DNA from: RGIG426 sp045639905
Lineage (GTDB): Bacteria > Bacillota > Clostridia > Oscillospirales > Acutalibacteraceae
DNA: 28,351 bases
Direction: 5' to 3'
Assembly (NCBI GenBank): GCA_045639905.1
Contig: JAZUDZ010000035.1
Coordinates: forward strand, 1 to 28,351
The position numbers were made by a program, and so were the translations under genes. Position 1 is the first letter of the stretch, and every line of letters begins with the position of its first letter. Below are positions 6,800 to 14,099 of the stretch, piece after piece. The notes beneath the pieces were generated by a model. The model searched no databases. It had not been told where the DNA came from and was given only the letters and a program-made list of their open reading frames with translations.

Positions 6800-6805
6800 T
6801 TGACT
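6800..6805 (+). promoter_or_regulatory. Right-end -35 element of the junction promoter
   Basis: TTGACT lies 13 bases inside the inferred right end. In the chromosome it has no matching -10. Joined to the left end through CT, it would pair with TATTAT at a spacing of 17. Confidence 0.72.
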
Positions 6806-6841
6806 TTTAATAGTTAGTCTTTCCTTTTTTGCTTGTTTTGT

Positions 6842-7909
6842 CTAAAAGCCTTTTGCTAGGTCGATGAGTTCTGTGAAATAAAACATCCGTCCTCTTTTCC
6901 TATCATCGCCGTGCAAAATGTGCTTTTCTTCCAAAGTGTTCAAATATCGGACCGCCTGTCCGTGAGATACACCCAGTTTATCTTCAAGATATGTAGCATT
7001 AAGGACTGGATGCATAAAAAGACATTCCATAATTGTATCAAATTTCGGACTGTTTATACTTTCTTGTACTGTTTTTTTAGTTTTGGAATATAAATCGTTG
7101 AGGGCATCAATATACCCAATGTGCTTTTGAGTTTGAATACTTATCTTTGTTAAAAAATAAGAAATCCAACTATTGTAGTTGCCTTCTCTTGACTCGGTGA
7201 GCATATTATAGTAAACGGTTTTGTCTTGACTAATCGCTTCACTTATATAAAAAAACGGGGCGTTAATCATACCGGATTTGTACAAGTATAAACTTACAAG
7301 CAATCTGCCAACCCGCCCGTTTCCATCTGTAAAAGGGTGAATTGATTCAAACTGTGAATGAATAATTGCGGCTTTAATCAATGGGTGTATTTGGTCGGCA
7401 TTATTGTTCATAAAATCGATGAGATCATCCATATATCTTCGTGTTTCAGTATGGGACGGGGGCGTAAATACTACGGAACCGGCACTGTTGACAATGCGGT
7501 TGTCAGCGCATTTATATTTTCCGAGAATTGCATCATCGTCGACCAGACCCATCATCATTGTTTTGTGAATGTTCTGAATAAAGATATGGGAAAAACGATC
7601 AAAGCGAAGTTGTGACGATCCTAGCAGTAATGCTCTTGTATGATTTTCAACTTCAAGTTTGATTTTTTTGTCCCCTTTTTTAGGGGATATTTCGTTTTTT
7701 AACACATCGGAAATTGTTGTTTGTGTACCCTCAATATACATGGAAGAAATGGCTTCTTTTTTGTGGAGCATCGGAACCAAAATTCCATCAAAGTGATACG
7801 AAGAAATTTTAGCTTCTAAAATTCCTAAGTTTTTAGCTGCTTCGGCCAGTTCATTGACGAAGAGGTTCGTGTCATAGTCTTGTAATCTTTTTGATATGTA
7901 TGCTAACAT
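6842..7909 (-). CDS. Fic family protein (AMP-transferase type)
   Basis: Fic proteins usually transfer AMP from ATP to a target protein hydroxyl. This 355-residue protein has an N-terminal Fic_N-like region with the inhibitory motif S-MYI-EG (S56, E60, G61), the (S/T)xxxE(G/N) pattern that blocks ATP binding in cis (class II). The catalytic motif HPFTDGNGRVGR is at 191-202 with His191. A C-terminal winged helix (about 290-345) ends in a MarR-like wing, as in many Fic proteins that also bind DNA. The start is ATG at 7909: AAGGAGG precedes it, while the longer in-frame ATG at 7966 lies inside the -35 box of the gene's own promoter. The gene has no partner antitoxin and the IS110 element ends 21 bases past its stop codon. 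Confidence 0.92.
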   Translation of the reverse strand: MLAYISKRLQDYDTNLFVNELAEAAKNLGILEAKISSYHFDGILVPMLHKKEAISSMYIEGTQTTISDVLKNEISPKKGDKKIKLEVENHTRALLLGSSQLRFDRFSHIFIQNIHKTMMMGLVDDDAILGKYKCADNRIVNSAGSVVFTPPSHTETRRYMDDLIDFMNNNADQIHPLIKAAIIHSQFESIHPFTDGNGRVGRLLVSLYLYKSGMINAPFFYISEAISQDKTVYYNMLTESREGNYNSWISYFLTKISIQTQKHIGYIDALNDLYSKTKKTVQESINSPKFDTIMECLFMHPVLNATYLEDKLGVSHGQAVRYLNTLEEKHILHGDDRKRGRMFYFTELIDLAKGF

Positions 7910-7934
7910 TTGATTCTCCTCCTTCGACACAGTA

Positions 7935-7964
7935 AGTGTATCACAAGATTTTTTAGATGTCAAC
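7935..7964 (-). promoter_or_regulatory. Promoter of the Fic gene
   Basis: On the minus strand TTGACA (7959-7964), a 17-base spacer and TACACT (7935-7940), with TG at the extended -10 position. The -35 touches the inner end of a large inverted repeat. Confidence 0.85.
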
Positions 7965-8003
7965 AATAACGTGCATGTTTTTAGAAAAGATGCACGTTAT
8001 TGT
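7963..8003. promoter_or_regulatory. 14-bp perfect inverted repeat at the Fic promoter
   Basis: Arms 7963-7976 (ACAATAACGTGCAT) and 7990-8003 are exact reverse complements, separated by 13 bases. The left arm abuts and slightly overlaps the Fic -35 box. There is no T run on the correct side for a terminator, so two operator half-sites are the better reading. The Fic protein's own winged helix is one possible binder. Confidence 0.6.
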
Positions 8004-8053
8004 CATATATAGCAATTTTGCCCTATGTTGATTTACATAATGAAAATGTGTGT

Positions 8054-8087
8054 AAAAAAATATTGCCACCGCCAAAGCGGTGACAAT
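8054..8087 (-). terminator. Terminator of the DtxR-type gene
   Basis: On the minus strand ATTGTCACCGC and GCGGTGGCAAT pair around TTTG and are followed by a run of seven T residues (A run 8054-8060 on the plus strand), 10 bases past the stop codon. Confidence 0.88.
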
Positions 8088-8096
8088 GAGAAAAAA

Positions 8097-8462
8097 TCAG
8101 GAGAATGTGTGAGCATATTTTTTGAGGGCTTCAAAGGTTTCGTCACTGATGTCGTGCTCAATTTTGCATGCGTCTGTGGCTGCGATTCCTTCTTGTACGC
8201 CGAGGTGAATCAGGATTTTTGTCAGGATTTGATGCCGTTCGTAAATTTTTTCGGCGATGGCCAGACCATTTTCTGTCAAGGTAATGGACCCGTTTGGAGA
8301 AACGTCTACATAGCCTTCTGCTTTTAACCGAGACATGGCTTTGCTCACGGACGGCTTGGAATATTGCAGCGATTCTACGATATCAATGGAGCGTACACGC
8401 TCCTGGGTTTTGGATAAAACCAAAATGGTTTCTAAATACATTTCCCCGGATTCAAACAGCAC
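8097..8462 (-). CDS. DtxR/IdeR-type iron-dependent repressor
   Basis: Metal-responsive repressor of 121 residues: a winged helix (about 20-62, with SIDIVESLQYSKPSVSKAMS as recognition region) and a dimer/metal domain. There is no C-terminal SH3-like third domain. The metal ligands look iron-type: M8 in GEMYLETI and C99, E102, H103 in ACKIEH, plus H77. In MntR the M8 and C99 positions are Asp and Glu, so iron rather than manganese is favoured. The start is GTG at 8462, seven bases after GGAGG; upstream ATG codons lie in or before the -10 box and cannot be used. It diverges from the feo operon, whose start region holds an 18-bp palindrome that is the obvious target. Confidence 0.92.
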   Translation of the reverse strand: MLFESGEMYLETILVLSKTQERVRSIDIVESLQYSKPSVSKAMSRLKAEGYVDVSPNGSITLTENGLAIAEKIYERHQILTKILIHLGVQEGIAATDACKIEHDISDETFEALKKYAHTFS

Positions 8463-8487
8463 GAAATCACCTCCCTTTGTTTTGCTC

Positions 8488-8516
8488 ATTATAGCGAAAT
8501 TATGAAAATAATGCAA
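8488..8516 (-). promoter_or_regulatory. Promoter of the DtxR-type gene
   Basis: On the minus strand TTGCAT (8511-8516), a 17-base spacer and consensus TATAAT (8488-8493). The transcript starts close to the ribosome site, giving a short leader and confirming the GTG start. Confidence 0.85.
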
Positions 8517-8534
8517 GAAAGTCTCCCATAGGTC

Positions 8535-8563
8535 TTGCAATTTGATGCGGAGACTCGTATAAT
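8535..8563 (+). promoter_or_regulatory. feo operon promoter
   Basis: TTGCAA (8535-8540), 17-base spacer, TATAAT (8558-8563). It points at the Cys-rich peptide and feoAB genes and is followed at once by the palindromic operator. Confidence 0.88.
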
Positions 8564-8575
8564 ACTTTGCGGATG

Positions 8576-8593
8576 AGTTAGCCATGGCTAACT
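8576..8593. promoter_or_regulatory. Perfect 18-bp palindrome, putative iron-repressor operator
   Basis: AGTTAGCCATGGCTAACT is its own reverse complement. It covers about +7 to +24 of the feo transcript, where a bound repressor would block the polymerase. The TTAG...CTAA halves resemble DtxR/IdeR boxes, and a DtxR-type gene lies next door. Binding itself is inferred. Confidence 0.82.
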
Positions 8594-8611
8594 TCAGAAA
8601 GGACGATAAGT

Positions 8612-8785
8612 ATGATTGCATGGATTTCTATGAATTTGGCGACCGGATTGGTTGCAGCAATTGTCCTAATTTGGGCGATTGCGGTTGTAATAAACCTGGT
8701 GAAAGCAAAACAGAATCATAAAACGAACTGCAGCGGAAACTGCAGTGGCTGTGCCATGTGCGGTCAATGCCATACGAAGGAATGA
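8612..8785 (+). CDS. FeoB-associated Cys-rich membrane peptide
   Basis: A 57-residue protein. One membrane helix (about 10-30, AIVLIWAIAVVINLV) is followed by a basic stretch and a Cys-rich tail CSGNCSGCAMCGQC with five Cys in a row of CxxC-like spacings. Small proteins with this layout are regularly coded beside feoB in Clostridia and are thought to assist ferrous iron uptake, possibly by holding iron at the membrane; the mechanism is not established. AAAGGA precedes the ATG. It is the first gene of the feo operon, 15 bases before feoAB. Confidence 0.88.
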   Translation: MIAWISMNLATGLVAAIVLIWAIAVVINLVKAKQNHKTNCSGNCSGCAMCGQCHTKE

Positions 8786-8800
8786 GAAGGGAGACAAGCC

Positions 8801-11140
8801 GTGTTTTTAAATGAACTTGAAGTCGGCAGGTCTGCCGTCATAGACACAGTCGGCGGGAACGGTGTTCTCCGCCAGCATTTTTTGGATATGGGTGTCATTC
8901 CGGGAATGGTGGTAACCCTGGAGAAATTTGCGCCTATGGGCGATCCGATGGAATTGCGAATCCAAGGGTATGAACTAACGCTTCGGTTGGACGATGCCAA
9001 AAAAATAACCGTGCATGAGGTTGAACCTGAGAAAACGGGACCGGATAAAAAAGCAAAACACAAGACCAGCGAACACCCCGGATTTGGTGAAACCGGACGG
9101 TTTCACAGTAAAAGAACGGAAAAGCCCGTGCCGGACGGAACGGTTTTATCGTTCGCTTTGGCGGGAAATCAAAACTGCGGAAAAACGACCTTATTCAATC
9201 AGTTGACAGGTTCGAATCAGCATGTGGGGAATTTCCCCGGTGTGACGGTGGAACAAAAAAGCGGCCCGATTCGGGGAAAGAAGAATACGCAAATCGTAGA
9301 CCTGCCCGGTATTTATTCTTTGTCCCCCTATACCAGTGAGGAAATTGTTTCCCGTCGGTATATTTTAGAGGAAAAACCAACGGGCATTATCAATATAGTC
9401 GATGCGACAAATATTGAACGAAATCTGTATCTTACCATGCAGCTTATGGAACTGGATGTTCCTATGGTTTTGGCACTCAATATGATGGATGAACTTCGCG
9501 GAAACGGCGGCAGTGTTCACATTAATGAAATGGAAGAAATGCTGGGGATTCCCGTGATTCCCATTGCAGCGGCTAAAAACGAAGGAATAACGGAGCTGTG
9601 TAACCACGCACTGCACGTGGCAAAATATCAGGAAAAGCCGGAACGGCAGGATTTCTGTGATGAAAATGACCACGGAGGAGCCGTTCACCGCTGCCTGCAC
9701 GGCATTATGCACTTGATTGAAGATCATGCCAAAGAAGCCGGAATTCCGGTTCGGTTTGCGACCACAAAACTGGTGGAGGGTGACAAATCAATTGCCAAGG
9801 CCCTGAAACTAACGCAGAACGAAACGGAAATGGTGGAACACATCATTTTGCAAATGGAAGAAGAGAGAGGACTGGACCGCGCGGCGGCCATTGCCGATAT
9901 GCGTTTTTCCTTCATTCGCAAGTTGGTGGATGCGTGTGTGGTTAAACCCCGTATCAGTAAGGAACGGGAAAGAAGTCTGAAAATAGACCGTATATTGACC
10001 GGTAAATTTACGGCAATCCCGGCTTTTGTTTTGATTATGGCACTTGTTTTTTATCTGACATTTAATGTAATCGGTGCCAAACTTCAGGATTGGCTGGAAG
10101 CGGGGATTGGGTATATAACGCAAGTTGTGGACACGGCATTCACGCAGTGGGAAGTGGGCCCGGTTGTTCATTCCTTGGTGATTGACGGCATTTTCAACGG
10201 TGTCGGAAGTGTACTGAGCTTTTTACCCATTATCGTGGTACTGTTTTTCTTCCTGTCTTTACTGGAAGATACCGGATATATGGCGCGTGTGGCCTTTGTT
10301 ATGGATAAGCCGCTCCGAAAAATCGGTCTTTCCGGCCGGAGTATTGTTCCGATGCTGATCGGATTCGGTTGTTCCGTTCCCGGGATTATGGCCAGTCGCA
10401 CCTTGCCGTCTGCCCGCGACCGGAAAATGACCATTATGATGATTCCGTTTATGAGCTGTACGGCGAAACTTCCGATATACGGCTTTTTTACACAAATATT
10501 TTTCCCGCGGTACAGTGGCCTCATCATGGTTGGTCTTTATCTGCTTGGAATTGTCGTTGGCATTTTGACGGCCCTGATATCGAAGGCGGCTATCTTTAAA
10601 GGAAAAGCGGTTCCCTTTGTAATGGAACTGCCGAATTATCGGCTTCCGGGCGTAAAGAATGTGGCACAGCTTTTATGGGAAAAAGCAGAAGATTTCCTGC
10701 GCCGCGCTTTTACGGTGATTTTTCTGGCTTCCATTGTTATCTGGTTTCTGCAAAGTTTCGATATTCGTTTTGGACTGGTGGAAAACTCCGAAGACAGTAT
10801 TCTGGCCGTGCTTTCGGGCCTTGTTGCTCCGATTTTCGCTCCTCTCGGATTTGGAAACTGGCAAACAACCACGGCCCTGGCTACCGGTTTTATTGCCAAA
10901 GAAAGTGTTGTTTCCACATTGCAGATTTTGTTTGGAAACGCAGTGACATCCGTATTGAATCCGGCCGGTGCTGCCGCATTGCTGGTGTTTTGTCTTTTAT
11001 ACACACCGTGTATTGCGGCCATAACATCCGTCCGGCGGGAGCTGGGACGACGCTGGGCGGTTGGGATGATTGTGATGCAGTGTGCCATTGCATGGATTTT
11101 TGCTTTTATAGTCCATTTGATTTGTTCCTTTTTGATTTGA
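8801..11140 (+). CDS. feoB: FeoA-FeoB fusion, ferrous iron transporter
   Basis: Fe(II) importer in the inner membrane with a GTPase domain that controls the gate. Residues 1-75 form a FeoA SH3-like domain, normally a separate protein. A Lys-rich linker (76-115) leads to the G domain: G1 GNQNCGKT (122-129), G2 NFPGVT (144-149), G3 DLPG (167-170), G4 NMMD (227-230). The membrane part from about 400 has two Gate repeats, with CSVPGIMASRTL and CTAKLPIYGF in the first and TPCIAAITSVRRELG in the second. At 779 residues it is longer than FeoB alone because of the FeoA part. Start is GTG at 8801 behind AAGGGAG. Co-transcribed with the Cys-rich peptide. Confidence 0.95.
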   Translation: MFLNELEVGRSAVIDTVGGNGVLRQHFLDMGVIPGMVVTLEKFAPMGDPMELRIQGYELTLRLDDAKKITVHEVEPEKTGPDKKAKHKTSEHPGFGETGRFHSKRTEKPVPDGTVLSFALAGNQNCGKTTLFNQLTGSNQHVGNFPGVTVEQKSGPIRGKKNTQIVDLPGIYSLSPYTSEEIVSRRYILEEKPTGIINIVDATNIERNLYLTMQLMELDVPMVLALNMMDELRGNGGSVHINEMEEMLGIPVIPIAAAKNEGITELCNHALHVAKYQEKPERQDFCDENDHGGAVHRCLHGIMHLIEDHAKEAGIPVRFATTKLVEGDKSIAKALKLTQNETEMVEHIILQMEEERGLDRAAAIADMRFSFIRKLVDACVVKPRISKERERSLKIDRILTGKFTAIPAFVLIMALVFYLTFNVIGAKLQDWLEAGIGYITQVVDTAFTQWEVGPVVHSLVIDGIFNGVGSVLSFLPIIVVLFFFLSLLEDTGYMARVAFVMDKPLRKIGLSGRSIVPMLIGFGCSVPGIMASRTLPSARDRKMTIMMIPFMSCTAKLPIYGFFTQIFFPRYSGLIMVGLYLLGIVVGILTALISKAAIFKGKAVPFVMELPNYRLPGVKNVAQLLWEKAEDFLRRAFTVIFLASIVIWFLQSFDIRFGLVENSEDSILAVLSGLVAPIFAPLGFGNWQTTTALATGFIAKESVVSTLQILFGNAVTSVLNPAGAAALLVFCLLYTPCIAAITSVRRELGRRWAVGMIVMQCAIAWIFAFIVHLICSFLI

Positions 11141-11144
11141 ACTG

Positions 11145-11153
11145 TGATATACT
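11145..11153 (+). promoter_or_regulatory. Extended -10 promoter of the VanY-type gene
   Basis: TGATATACT matches TGnTATAAT in all but one position and lies just after the feoB stop. No good -35 is seen, as usual for extended -10 promoters. Confidence 0.6.
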
Positions 11154-11179
11154 CTATAGTTGAAAGCGAGTGATTTGAT

Positions 11180-12229
11180 TTGAAAAGGTATATTTCATTG
11201 ATATTGGTCTGTGTGCTGTTTCTTTGTGTCGCCTGCAGCAAGCAGCCGACGGAGCCGGAAATCAGCACGGTGCAATCAAGGGAGTCCGTGACAACCAAAA
11301 CCACCGTGTCAACGACATTTGCAGCCAACCGGACCCAAACGACGGTTACAGACTCGTCCACCTTCACGATGGGGATAAACACAACGAGGAGGTATCCGGA
11401 GCTGACGAAAAAAGTTGTCGAGACACCGGTCAACAAAAAGTTTTATGCCCGTACGGAGTTAAAGATTTGGAAGAGCGAATCCGCTTACGATTCCGGAGAA
11501 AGCCCGATTGCCGTTTGTCCGGTCGGAACGGAAGTGTTTGTTATCAGTCGCACATCCGATGGTTGGGCTAAGATAAAACACGATTCCGGGGAAGCTTTTG
11601 TTTGGTTTAAAAACTTGACTTCGCGCAGATTGTGGCCCGTTCAAAAAACCACCGTCGTTGCCGATTCCAAGACAAAAAGTTCCAAGGGGTATTCCATTGT
11701 CACCACCGGAGGCATGACCTTTGTCGATGGTGTGCTGGTTGCGAATAAAACGTATAGTCTGCCGGCTAATTACAACCCGGGAGGACTTACCAAGGAGTGC
11801 AACTCGGCGTTTAGAAATATGAAAAATGCCGCGGCAAAAGAAGGTCTTTCCTTATATGATTCTTCGGATTTCCGCAGTTATGAAACACAGCAGGCCATTT
11901 ATAACCGATATGTTGCCAAAGACGGAAAGGCAAATGCGGATCGGTATTCGGCGAGACCCGGGTATTCCGAACATCAAACCGGATTGGCCATAGACTTAAA
12001 CGGTGTTTCCGATAGTTTCGGAGAAACAAAAGAAGGTAAATGGGTGGCGGAGCATTGCCACGAGTTTGGTTTTATTCTTCGATATCCTCAGGGGAAAGAG
12101 GCTGAAACAGGCTATATGTATGAGCCTTGGCATATTCGATATGTCGGTTTGGAAGTGGCCAAAAAAATCCATGAAAGCGGCCTTTGCCTGGAAGAGTTTT
12201 ACGGCATAACCTCTGCCTACGCAGATTGA
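11180..12229 (+). CDS. VanY-type D-alanyl-D-alanine carboxypeptidase lipoprotein
   Basis: Zinc D,D-carboxypeptidase that trims the terminal D-Ala from peptidoglycan stem peptides outside the membrane. A lipoprotein signal with lipobox CVAC (Cys at about 20) is followed by a Ser/Thr-rich linker (20-75). A bacterial SH3-like domain spans about 78-135 (EVFVISRTSDGWAKI). The VanY peptidase domain covers about 190-335 with YSEHQTGLAIDL (SxHxxGxAxD zinc/catalytic motif) and EPWHIRYVG (third zinc ligand His). Start is TTG at 11180; the ribosome site (AAAGCGAG) is weak. It has its own promoter and terminator. There are no van resistance genes around it, so this is ordinary wall turnover. Confidence 0.92.
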   Translation: MKRYISLILVCVLFLCVACSKQPTEPEISTVQSRESVTTKTTVSTTFAANRTQTTVTDSSTFTMGINTTRRYPELTKKVVETPVNKKFYARTELKIWKSESAYDSGESPIAVCPVGTEVFVISRTSDGWAKIKHDSGEAFVWFKNLTSRRLWPVQKTTVVADSKTKSSKGYSIVTTGGMTFVDGVLVANKTYSLPANYNPGGLTKECNSAFRNMKNAAAKEGLSLYDSSDFRSYETQQAIYNRYVAKDGKANADRYSARPGYSEHQTGLAIDLNGVSDSFGETKEGKWVAEHCHEFGFILRYPQGKEAETGYMYEPWHIRYVGLEVAKKIHESGLCLEEFYGITSAYAD

Positions 12230-12236
12230 TTTTGAG

Positions 12237-12276
12237 CGAGCGAAAAGTTTGATACTTTTCGCTTGTTCTTTTTTTT
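12237..12276 (+). terminator. Terminator of the VanY-type gene
   Basis: AGCGAAAAGT (12239-12248) pairs with ACTTTTCGCT (12254-12263), extendable by two pairs, and is followed by TTCTTTTTTTT. Confidence 0.9.
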
Positions 12277-12296
12277 GAAAAAACAAATTTTTTCTA

Positions 12297-12325
12297 TTGA
12301 TTTTGCCACGCGTCTATGTTATATT
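12297..12325 (+). promoter_or_regulatory. Promoter of the ACT-hom-lysC operon
   Basis: TTGATT (12297-12302), 17-base spacer, TATATT (12320-12325). The leader of about 50 bases contains a small hairpin, GTCCAC-GGATT-GTGGAC. No lysine riboswitch or T-box could be recognised in so short a leader. Confidence 0.75.
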
Positions 12326-12381
12326 GTACACCGTAGCAAAACACAAGTCCACGGATTGTGGACACTGAAAGAAGGGACAAC

Positions 12382-12840
12382 ATGGGAGAAAAAGAAACCC
12401 GATGGATTCTTGTCGACATGGATGTGCTGCCGGATGTATTTGAAAAAGTGCTGGAAGCAAAACGCTATATGGCTTCCGGAACCGTTAATACCGCCGTGGA
12501 AGCCGCCCAAAAGGCCGGGTTGTCCCGTAGCGCTTTCTATAAGTATAAGGATGCGGTGTTTACGTATCAGGAAGGGGCTTCGGGAAAACTGCTTACGGCA
12601 CATTTTCTGCTTCAGGATAATCCCGGGGTACTTTCACAGGTGTTGACGGCTTTTGCTTCGGCGGGGGCCAATATATTGACCGTAAATCAAAACATTCCCG
12701 CCGACGGTTCGGCAACGGTATCGATTTCCGCCCGAATTGAAGGGCTGACGATGACGACGGATGCATTTTTGGAATCGCTTCAGTCCATTCGCGGAGTGGA
12801 GAAGATTACACGATTAGTCATTAATCGCGGCGAAATATAA
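12382..12840 (+). CDS. ACT domain-containing protein (UPF0735/PheB-like)
   Basis: A 152-residue protein with an N-terminal helical, DNA-binding-like segment (AAQKAGLSRSAFYKYKDAVF, about 44-64) and a C-terminal ACT domain (about 72-145, HFLLQDNPGVLSQVLTAFA) of the type that binds amino acids. This family is regularly coded before homoserine dehydrogenase in Firmicutes and is thought to sense or regulate amino acid flow. ATG at 12382 is chosen because GAAGGGA precedes it; an upstream in-frame ATG at 12358 lies within the leader hairpin. Stop is 21 bases before hom. Confidence 0.88.
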   Translation: MGEKETRWILVDMDVLPDVFEKVLEAKRYMASGTVNTAVEAAQKAGLSRSAFYKYKDAVFTYQEGASGKLLTAHFLLQDNPGVLSQVLTAFASAGANILTVNQNIPADGSATVSISARIEGLTMTTDAFLESLQSIRGVEKITRLVINRGEI

Positions 12841-12861
12841 AAGTTTAGGAGATAGAGCAGA

Positions 12862-14082
12862 ATGATCGGAGTAGGAATTATGGGTTACGGAACCGTCGGT
12901 TCCGGTGTCGCCGAGGTCTTGAGTATGAACCGCGACAGTATTGCCCAAAAAGCCGGAGAAGTTATTGAAGTCCGCAAAATTTTGGACTTGCGTGATTTTC
13001 CGGGTGACGTGAATGAGTCCAAATTGACCAAGAGTTTTGACGAACTGTTGGCAGACGATACAATTCAGATTGTTGTGGAAACCATGGGCGGATTGCATCC
13101 GGCTTATGATTTCGTGAAGCAGGCTTTGGAGGCTGACAAACATGTGGTGACTTCCAATAAACTGCTGGTGGCGGAAAAGGGTGCCGAGCTTTGCAAACTG
13201 GCAAAAGCCCACGGAAAGAATTTCTTCTTTGAAGCTTCCGTCGGCGGCGGAATTCCGGTTTTGTGGCCTCTTGCGGAATGCCTGGCCGGAAACGAGATTA
13301 CTGACATATTCGGAATTTTGAACGGAACAACAAACTTTATGCTCAATCAAATGATTGAGAAGCATATGACCTTTGAGGATGCTTTGGCACTGGCACAAGA
13401 GCTTGGATATGCCGAACGGGATCCTTCGGCCGATGTTGACGGCCACGATGCTTGTCGTAAGATTTGTATTCTGGCTGCGCTTGCTTTCGGACGCCATATT
13501 TATCCGGACTCCGTCTATACGGAAGGTCTCCGAAATGTCACCTTGGATGATGTCGCTACGGCTGAGGCGATGAATGCAGTGATTAAACTGATCGGTCGCG
13601 TCCATAAAGAGGGGGACAAAGTCAGCATTATGGTTTCTCCTCTGGTGCTGGATAAGTCTTGTTTGTTGTCCAGTGTAAGCGGTGTGTTTAACGCCGTTCA
13701 GGTGCGCGGAAACGCGGTTGGTGATGTTGTCTTTTACGGCCCCGGTGCCGGTAAACTTCCGACTGCCAGTGCGGTTGTCGGTGATATCATTGATGCGGCC
13801 AAACATTTGGATTGCCACAAGAGCCCGGTGTGGGAAGATGCCGCTGACGGTGCAGTCCTTCCGCAAGAAGACAGCACCTGCTCGTTCCTCTTGCGCTTGC
13901 AGGGCGCTTCCAAGGAAGAAGTGGAGTCGGTGTTCGGTAATGTTCGTTTTGTTTGCCGTCCGAATGCTCCGGCAGAGGAACTTGCTTTTACCACCGAGAT
14001 TCTCAGCGAGAAAGAGTTAAATCAAAAAGTGAATCGAATTTCCGGAGCGCTGGTCAGTAGCCTGCGAATTGGGAATTTGTAA
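12862..14082 (+). CDS. hom: Homoserine dehydrogenase
   Basis: Reduces aspartate semialdehyde to homoserine with NAD(P)H, the branch to threonine and methionine. The Rossmann motif GIMGYGTVGSG is at the N terminus. The family signature region GYAERDPSADVDGHDACRK (181-199) holds the catalytic Asp and Lys, and FGILNGTTNFML (149-160) is also conserved. A C-terminal ACT-like segment follows at about 340-406 (CSFLLRLQGASKEEVESVF). At 406 residues it is slightly shorter than many Gram-positive homologues. AGGAG precedes the ATG. It sits between an ACT protein and aspartate kinase in one operon. Confidence 0.96.
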   Translation: MIGVGIMGYGTVGSGVAEVLSMNRDSIAQKAGEVIEVRKILDLRDFPGDVNESKLTKSFDELLADDTIQIVVETMGGLHPAYDFVKQALEADKHVVTSNKLLVAEKGAELCKLAKAHGKNFFFEASVGGGIPVLWPLAECLAGNEITDIFGILNGTTNFMLNQMIEKHMTFEDALALAQELGYAERDPSADVDGHDACRKICILAALAFGRHIYPDSVYTEGLRNVTLDDVATAEAMNAVIKLIGRVHKEGDKVSIMVSPLVLDKSCLLSSVSGVFNAVQVRGNAVGDVVFYGPGAGKLPTASAVVGDIIDAAKHLDCHKSPVWEDAADGAVLPQEDSTCSFLLRLQGASKEEVESVFGNVRFVCRPNAPAEELAFTTEILSEKELNQKVNRISGALVSSLRIGNL

Positions 14083-14099
14083 TATACGGAGGAAAACCT

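Larger units (their letters stand above)
5276..6820 (+). mobile_element. Complete IS110-family insertion sequence with its two CT core copies
   Basis: The element contains an IS110 DEDD transposase with a 240-base left non-coding region and a 120-base right non-coding region. It has no terminal inverted repeats, as usual for the IS110 group. I infer the ends from guide matches in the bridge RNA. The left core CT is at 5276-5277 and the left end starts TGTATTATAG at 5278. The right end finishes AATAGTTAGT at 6818 and the right core CT is at 6819-6820. The inferred empty site reads ATTTCCCC-CT-TTCCTTTT. Size with one core is about 1.54 kb. The element sits between the small-RNA terminator and the 3' end of the Fic gene and appears intact. 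Confidence 0.82.

Noticed and set aside
8097..8462. Assignment as manganese regulator MntR
   Set aside because: The ligand positions read Met and Cys (M8, C99), as in DtxR, and the neighbour is an iron operon.
10636..11436. Long minus-strand frame across the feoB end and the VanY start
   Set aside because: It overlaps two well supported genes and a promoter, and its composition fits a shadow.
11180..12229. Glycopeptide resistance locus (vanY)
   Set aside because: No vanH, vanA/B, vanX or two-component genes are nearby; the gene is a solitary wall-trimming lipoprotein.
12326..12381. Lysine riboswitch or T-box before the hom operon
   Set aside because: The leader is only about 50 bases with one small hairpin and no T-box or terminator/antiterminator pair.
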